Below, piece after piece: positions 59,360-64,000 of a stretch of DNA of 64,000 nt; the stretch's first letter is position 1, and the number at the start of each line of letters is the position of its first letter. Under the pieces are notes generated by a model. The model did no database searches. It worked only from the letters and a program-made list of their open reading frames with translations, and was not told where the DNA came from. The stretch comes from Flavobacterium ammoniigenes (lineage in GTDB: Bacteria > Bacteroidota > Bacteroidia > Flavobacteriales > Flavobacteriaceae): NCBI RefSeq assembly GCF_020886055.1, contig NZ_AP025184.1, positions 1,178,001 to 1,242,000 of the forward strand. The letters run 5' to 3'. The position numbers were made by a program, and so were the translations under genes.

Positions 59360-60907
59360 TTACATTGTTTTCTTTTTCTTCCAAAAATATTCTCCAATGA
59401 AATAAGCGACTAAAGCGAATAGGAAAAATTTAAAATACGATTGCGGTTGCCCTTCGCCACTCACTGTTGTGAACAAACGTTCCCAACGAATTTTTTTCAA
59501 TCCTTTAGCATTGGAATCATAGCTCATCCAAATAAAAGTTGGTTTTCCAACAATATGATTTTCGGGCACATAACCCCAATAGCGACTATCTTCTGAATTA
59601 TGACGATTGTCTCCCATCATCCAATAGTAATTTTGTTGAAAAGTGTAAGAAGTAGCAATTTTTCCATTAATTCGAATCTCTGATCCAGTTACTTTTAAGT
59701 CGTTCTTTTCGTAATCAGTGATGATGGCTTTATAAAATGGTAAAGTTTCTAAATTTAAAGCTACCGTTTTTCCTTGTTGCGGAATATAGATAGGACCAAA
59801 ATTATCGCGGTTCCATTTGTTGATATGAGGAAAAATCCCAGATTCTACTTCTTTCGAAATGATTTTTTGCACTCCTGTAATTCCTGGAATTTGTTGTAAT
59901 CGTTCCGCATTAGCAGCAGTTAAGGCAGCTATGAATAAGGTATCTCTTTTTTCGGCATCCATAAAACCTGCACCATCAGTGATGTCCATATCTTGTAATA
60001 GATACTCAAAATCAATTGGAGTTTTTCCGTCAAGTGCTACTTTGTAAGAAAATTGAGGTCTCGCTCTTTCTGGTAAAATCAATTCTTTACCATTTACGAA
60101 TACAATACCGTCTTTGATTTCAAATTGATCGCCAGGAACTCCAACACAACGTTTTACATAATTGGATTTTTTATCAATGGGTTTGTCTACTCTTAAACCC
60201 GATTGATCTCTGAATTTGTATACTGTATCGATTGGCCAATTGAAAACTACTATATCATTTCGCTCCACTTTTTGAACTCCTGGTAGTCTAAAATAAGGTA
60301 GTTCAGGCCAAGTTAAATAGGATTTCTTTTTGGTTAATGGAATGGTGTCATGAACCATTGGAAGCGCAACAGTAGTCATTGGAGTTCGTGCTCCGTAGTT
60401 GACTTTGCTTACAAATAAAAAGTCACCAACCAATAACGTTTTTTCTAAGGAAGAAGTTGGAATAGTAAATGGCTGAATGAAATAGGTGTGAACAAAAGTC
60501 GCTACTACAATCGCAAAAAGCAATGAACTTATAGTATCTGCAGTTTTGTTTACAGGTTCAGAACTTCTGTCTAGAGTATAGTTTAATTTTTGGGTATAGC
60601 TTATGTATGCGATATACAAACCGAAAGTAGCCACACCTAACACCTTATCTACAGTGGCGTTTTTGCTAAAACTACGAAGGGTTTCAACCCAAATTACAGG
60701 AAATATAATTAAATTGATAATAGGCAAAAAAAGTAAAATGGTCCACCAACTTGGTCTTCCAATTATTTTTAAAAGTACAATTGCATTGTATACAGGAATA
60801 GCGGCTTCCCAACTTTTTCTACCTGCGCTTACATACAATTTCCATGTTCCAATAAAGTGAACTACTTGTACTAGTAAGAAAAAAATAAACCATTGTGCTA
60901 CTGTCAT
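59360..60907 (-). CDS. lepB: Signal peptidase I, long Bacteroidota type
   Basis: LepB cleaves signal peptides at the periplasmic face of the inner membrane. The 515-residue product has an N-terminal domain of about 120 residues with four membrane helices (DUF5684-like), then the S26 core: box with the catalytic Ser in IPTSSLEKTL, the catalytic Lys in YVKRCVGVPGDQ, and MMGDNRHNSEDSRYWG. The region between Lys and the GDNR box has an insertion of about 200 residues, far longer than E. coli LepB (324 in total). A hydrophobic helix at the end adds another anchor. dapB lies 44 bp upstream. Confidence 0.94.
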   Translation of the reverse strand: MTVAQWFIFFLLVQVVHFIGTWKLYVSAGRKSWEAAIPVYNAIVLLKIIGRPSWWTILLFLPIINLIIFPVIWVETLRSFSKNATVDKVLGVATFGLYIAYISYTQKLNYTLDRSSEPVNKTADTISSLLFAIVVATFVHTYFIQPFTIPTSSLEKTLLVGDFLFVSKVNYGARTPMTTVALPMVHDTIPLTKKKSYLTWPELPYFRLPGVQKVERNDIVVFNWPIDTVYKFRDQSGLRVDKPIDKKSNYVKRCVGVPGDQFEIKDGIVFVNGKELILPERARPQFSYKVALDGKTPIDFEYLLQDMDITDGAGFMDAEKRDTLFIAALTAANAERLQQIPGITGVQKIISKEVESGIFPHINKWNRDNFGPIYIPQQGKTVALNLETLPFYKAIITDYEKNDLKVTGSEIRINGKIATSYTFQQNYYWMMGDNRHNSEDSRYWGYVPENHIVGKPTFIWMSYDSNAKGLKKIRWERLFTTVSGEGQPQSYFKFFLFALVAYFIGEYFWKKKKTM

Positions 60908-60951
60908 AATCGTGTCATTTAAGTTCTAAAGTTATCGATAAACTTTATGAA

Positions 60952-61653
60952 TTATTTAAAATTTAATACGTCCTTCATGGTGAAAACTCCCTGTTTTCCG
61001 GCTAACCATTCGGCTGCAATGACGGCACCCAAAGCAAAACCTTCTCGGTTGTGAGCAGTATGTTTGATTTCGATACTGTCTACTTCAGAGTTGTAGGTTA
61101 CGGTATGTGTTCCAGGAACTTCTGCAATTCGTAAGGCTTCAATATGAATTTCATTATCAGCCGCTTTGTCCAATGTCCAGTTGGTATAGTGACTATTTTC
61201 AATAACACCTTTGGCTAATGAAATAGCAGTTCCACTAGGTGCATCTAATTTTTGCGTGTGATGAATTTCTTCCATGTCAACAGAATAGGAAGTGTACGAA
61301 GCCATAATCTTAGCCAAATAATCGTTCAATTCAAAAAACAAGTTAACTCCTAGGCTAAAATTGGAACTTGAAATAAAGCCTCCTTTTTTCTCCTGGCAAA
61401 GTGCTATAATTTCATCATAATGCTCTAACCAACCGGTTGTTCCTGAAACTACAGGAACATTGGCATGAAAACAATTAGATATATTTTCTACCGCTGCCAT
61501 AGGGACACTAAAGTCAATTGCTACATCTGCTTTTTCAAGGCCTTCATAGGTGTTGTTTTCGTCTTTTTTCAAGACAATTTCATGACTTCTTTCCAAAGCA
61601 ATTCGTTCGATTACCTTGCCCATTTTTCCGTATCCTAAAAGCGCAATTTTCAT
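60952..61653 (-). CDS. dapB: 4-hydroxy-tetrahydrodipicolinate reductase
   Basis: DapB reduces the DapA product toward diaminopimelate and lysine for peptidoglycan. The 233-residue product has the Rossmann start LLGYGKMGK, SGTTGW, the catalytic EIHHTQKLDAPSGTA with the His pair and Lys, and HTAHNREGFALGAV at the end. It is somewhat shorter than E. coli DapB (273), which is normal for Bacteroidota. It follows the DUF5683 gene after 42 bp, and a short octamer array lies in that gap. Confidence 0.95.
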   Translation of the reverse strand: MKIALLGYGKMGKVIERIALERSHEIVLKKDENNTYEGLEKADVAIDFSVPMAAVENISNCFHANVPVVSGTTGWLEHYDEIIALCQEKKGGFISSSNFSLGVNLFFELNDYLAKIMASYTSYSVDMEEIHHTQKLDAPSGTAISLAKGVIENSHYTNWTLDKAADNEIHIEALRIAEVPGTHTVTYNSEVDSIEIKHTAHNREGFALGAVIAAEWLAGKQGVFTMKDVLNFK

Positions 61654-61683
61654 TTTATTTAATTATTTAGTTATTTAGAGATG
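61652..61683. repeat. Octamer array G in the DUF5683-dapB gap
   Basis: Plus-strand octamers ATTTTATT, TAATTATT, TAGTTATT, TAGAGATG start in the dapB ATG region. TTTAGAGAT (61674-61682) also forms a perfect stem with ATCTCTAAA (61692-61700), which spans the DUF5683 stop codon. The array is weaker than D to F. Confidence 0.5.
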
Positions 61684-61695
61684 AATTTCTAATCT

Positions 61696-62256
61696 CTAAA
61701 AATTATAACTGAGCGTTAGTCCCACATTTGCTTTGAATGTTACAGCATCGGGATAAACGGTCGGTTGGAATGATAAATTTTCATTGACATTGAATTGGAT
61801 CAATGCCGCGTCTACATTGGCATCAATTATATTTAAAGCATAAAAACCTGCCACAAACAATGCGCTTAAGTCACGATTTCGTTGGTAGAATTTTTGTGCA
61901 GTAATAAGTCGGTTAGTATCTAAATAGCTAAATTTATCATCACTATAGCCTTCTAATCTTCGTTTGTAAGCACCGCGATAGTCTTGGTATTTAGCATTGC
62001 TAGTAATGTAAAAATACAAACTGGTTCCAATAGCGCCATACACCAAAGGAATTTTCCAATATTTTTTATTGTAGGCTTGTCCCAAGCCTGGTAAAACTGC
62101 AGAATAAAAAGCAGCTTTTGCAGGTGTTAAAGGGTCGATGTTATTCGATTTCAAGCTGTCTTTTACCGTTTGCGATGGAATTGTTTTGCTTTGTGCAAAA
62201 ACGAAAATGTTTCCCAAAAACAAAAATAAAAGAGCTATGAAAAGTCGTTTATGCAC
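61696..62256 (-). CDS. DUF5683 exported protein
   Basis: The 186-residue product has a signal peptide (about 1-21, ending VFAQ) and the DUF5683 stretch AAFYSAVLPGLGQAYNKKYWKIPLVYGAIGTSLYFY in condensed form, with one or two membrane-associating helices. The function is unknown; it may sit in the envelope. Its ATG overlaps the parB stop by one base, and the gene order parA-parB-DUF5683-dapB-lepB is, to my recollection, conserved across Flavobacteriia. Confidence 0.8.
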   Translation of the reverse strand: MHKRLFIALLFLFLGNIFVFAQSKTIPSQTVKDSLKSNNIDPLTPAKAAFYSAVLPGLGQAYNKKYWKIPLVYGAIGTSLYFYITSNAKYQDYRGAYKRRLEGYSDDKFSYLDTNRLITAQKFYQRNRDLSALFVAGFYALNIIDANVDAALIQFNVNENLSFQPTVYPDAVTFKANVGLTLSYNF

Positions 62257-63155
62257 TATCCTTTGATTAGTTTGACAATTCGCTTGAAGTCTTCTTCAGA
62301 GTGAAAAGGAATGGTGATTTTACCTTTGCCATTTCCAGCTACTTGAATGTCAACTTTGGTTCCAAAATAGTCTGTGAATTTATTTTGCTCGCTTGCCGCC
62401 ACTTCAAAAGAAGTTGATTTAGTTGTAGCAGCAGATTTTGGTTTCAAACTTTCTTGATACTTCTTAACCAAAGCTTCTGTTTCACGAACAGATAAATTTT
62501 GGCTTACGATTTTTTGGTAAATATCCGTTTGAACATCTTGGTCTTCAATGTTGATAATGGCTCGGCCATGCCCCATACTGATAAATCCATCTCGAATTCC
62601 AGTTTGGATGATTGGATCTAGTTTTAACAAACGCAAGTAATTGGCAATTGTAGAACGTTTTTTACCCACACGTTCACTCATTTGCTCTTGAGTCAATTCA
62701 ATTTCGTCCATCAAACGTTGGTAAGAAAGCGCAATTTCTATAGGATCTAAGTCGTGTCGCTGAATATTTTCTACCAAAGCCATCACCAAAGACTCATTAT
62801 CATTGGCAATGCGGATATAGGCAGGAACGGTTTTTAGACCAACTAAAGTAGAAGCGCGCAAACGGCGCTCTCCAGAAATCAATTGGTACTTATTGAAGTC
62901 TAATTTGCGAACCGTGATAGGCTGAATCACGCCTAATTCTTTGATAGAGGTTGCTAATTCTTTTAATGATTCTTCATTAAAATTACTTCTAGGTTGAAAC
63001 GGATTAATTTCAATCGCATCAATTTCCAATTCAATAATGTTGCCCACAACTTTGTCAGCATTCTTGTCATGTACTGATTTGATATCGTTCTCTGGATCCT
63101 TCAATAAGGCCGATAATCCTCTTCCTAAAGCTTGTTTTTTTATTGCTTTTGCCAT
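62256..63155 (-). CDS. parB: Chromosome-partitioning protein ParB
   Basis: ParB binds parS sites, spreads as a CTP-dependent clamp and loads SMC for segregation. The 299-residue product has the N-terminal CTP-binding domain with GERRLRAS and NIQRHDLDPIE, the HTH TQEQMSERVGKKRSTIANYLRLL, and a C-terminal dimerisation tail ending FKRIVKLIKG. It starts four bases after the parA stop. No complete parS site was found in this window; only a half-like sequence occurs in the parB coding region. Confidence 0.95.
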   Translation of the reverse strand: MAKAIKKQALGRGLSALLKDPENDIKSVHDKNADKVVGNIIELEIDAIEINPFQPRSNFNEESLKELATSIKELGVIQPITVRKLDFNKYQLISGERRLRASTLVGLKTVPAYIRIANDNESLVMALVENIQRHDLDPIEIALSYQRLMDEIELTQEQMSERVGKKRSTIANYLRLLKLDPIIQTGIRDGFISMGHGRAIINIEDQDVQTDIYQKIVSQNLSVRETEALVKKYQESLKPKSAATTKSTSFEVAASEQNKFTDYFGTKVDIQVAGNGKGKITIPFHSEEDFKRIVKLIKG

Positions 63156-63159
63156 ACAA

Positions 63160-63927
63160 TTAATTGCTGTTTTTTTGAATTACTTCCTGGGCTAAATGCA
63201 AGTAGTTGGTAGCTCCTTTACTTGTAGCGTCATAATTTATAATGCTTTCGCCAAAACTCGGCGCTTCGCCTAACTTGATATTTCTTTGGATAATGGTTTC
63301 GAACACCATATCGTTAAAATGTTTTTGTACTTCTTCCACCACTTGGTTGGATAAACGCAAACGGGAATCAAACATGGTCAATAATAATCCTTCAATGTCT
63401 AATTCTGGATTGTGAATTCTTTGAATACTTTTGATGGTATTCAATAATTTTCCTAAGCCTTCTAATGCAAAATATTCGCATTGAATCGGGATAATTACCG
63501 AGTCAGCCGCAGTTAACGCATTCAAAGTTAAAAGCCCAAGAGAGGGAGCACAATCAATAATGATAAAATCGTAATTGTCTTTTACACTTTGCAATGCTTG
63601 TTTGAGCATATATTCTCTATTTTCTTTGTCAACCAATTCAATTTCAATGGCAACTAGATCAATATGAGCTGGGATAATATCGACATTCGGAGCCGAACAA
63701 CCTACGATGGCTTCTTTTGGGGAATGGCTATGTTCTAAAATTTGGTAGGTGCCAATTTCAACTGCTTCCACATCAATTCCTAACCCAGAAGAGGCATTGG
63801 CTTGAGGGTCTGCATCAATTAGCAGTACTTTTTTTTCTAAAACACCTAATGATGCAGCAAGATTTACCGATGTAGTGGTTTTTCCGACTCCCCCTTTTTG
63901 ATTGGCAATAGCAATGATTTTACCCAT
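63160..63927 (-). CDS. parA: Chromosome-partitioning ATPase ParA
   Basis: ParA forms a dynamic ATPase gradient on the nucleoid that pulls ParB-parS complexes. The 255-residue product has the deviant Walker A KGGVGKTTTSVNLA, DADPQANASSGLG and a DCAPSLGLLTLNAL switch; length is typical of chromosomal ParA/Soj. parB follows after four bases on the same strand. The gene ends the window on the right; upstream of its ATG there is only 73 bp in view, without a clear feature. Confidence 0.96.
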   Translation of the reverse strand: MGKIIAIANQKGGVGKTTTSVNLAASLGVLEKKVLLIDADPQANASSGLGIDVEAVEIGTYQILEHSHSPKEAIVGCSAPNVDIIPAHIDLVAIEIELVDKENREYMLKQALQSVKDNYDFIIIDCAPSLGLLTLNALTAADSVIIPIQCEYFALEGLGKLLNTIKSIQRIHNPELDIEGLLLTMFDSRLRLSNQVVEEVQKHFNDMVFETIIQRNIKLGEAPSFGESIINYDATSKGATNYLHLAQEVIQKNSN

Positions 63928-64000
63928 TTATTTTTTTGAATTTTGAAACGTAAAAATACAATTAATTATCGTTTCTGAAAATCTATTTCGTAAAGATTTG

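Noticed and set aside
62478..62491. A parS-like sequence in the parB coding region
   Set aside because: TGTTTCACG matches the left half of the parS consensus, but the right half reads AACAG and does not complete the palindrome, so it is not reported as a site.
61636..64000. Replication origin next to parAB
   Set aside because: No cluster of DnaA boxes (TTATCCACA-like) or dnaA gene was seen; parAB alone does not place the origin.

Overview
The window looks like chromosomal DNA of a Flavobacterium-like member of the Bacteroidota. It is A+T rich, upstream regions carry the Flavobacteriia-type -7 box TAnnTTTG (sometimes with a TTG about 19 nt further up) and there are few Shine-Dalgarno sequences. 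Several families are Bacteroidota-flavoured: a very long signal peptidase I with an N-terminal membrane domain, exported MsrB-MsrA lipoprotein, GH130, M61 peptidase and an OMP-type TonB-dependent barrel. Almost all of the sequence is protein coding. There is one tRNA (Thr, UGU), no rRNA, no CRISPR array, no recognisable prophage and no insertion sequence. No gap between genes exceeds 300 bp.

Layout. 1-5.6 kb is the right part of a surface-polysaccharide locus: the 3' end of a probable S23-like four-helix-bundle gene, rfbA, a membrane-bound nucleotide-sugar 4,6-dehydratase and an MBOAT/SGNH-like O-acylation pair. Three arrays of about six heptamers lie between these genes. 5.6-13.4 kb carries a DUF4105 membrane protein, pssA, a minus-strand operon kdsD-tatC-CMD-lptB-small membrane protein (Kdo synthesis, Tat export, LPS export) and divergent recQ. 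13.4-18.6 kb has an FAD oxidoreductase and exported enzymes (GH130, M20, MsrBA). 18.7-20.7 kb has idi-queD-bcp, a conserved 88-residue protein and tRNA-Thr. 20.8-31 kb is a run of exported or envelope proteins (DUF4369 lipoprotein, M61, alpha/beta hydrolase), AlkB-like, a sterol-desaturase-like enzyme, a TonB-type barrel and htpG. 31-38.5 kb is core metabolism and translation (ABC ATPase, fabH, argS, ffh, folD, rluF). 38.5-41 kb is an ECF sigma/putative anti-sigma/barrel module. 41-52 kb is mixed housekeeping (DUF164, Nif3, lpxK, gap, lipA, a second ECF sigma with a glycosyltransferase, murB, rhodanese, recF). 52-58.3 kb runs rightward (TPR protein, ribH, mutL, two rhomboids, EEP hydrolase). 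58.3-63.9 kb is a leftward operon-like series parA-parB-DUF5683-dapB-lepB-[S23-like cassette]-wbqC.

Most notable observations. (1) An S23/IVS-like four-helix-bundle gene sits between lepB and wbqC inside a 24-bp imperfect inverted repeat built from octamer arrays, far from any rRNA; a second probable member is cut by the left window edge and ends in a heptamer array. (2) Seven short 7-mer or 8-mer arrays recur in gene junctions. (3) Three housekeeping proteins lack metal-binding motifs normal for their families: the RecQ zinc-site cysteines, the MutL endonuclease motifs and the DUF164 zinc ribbon. (4) An MBOAT plus SGNH-like pair predicts acyl decoration of the surface polysaccharide. Function calls rest on recognising motifs by eye; no database search was possible.
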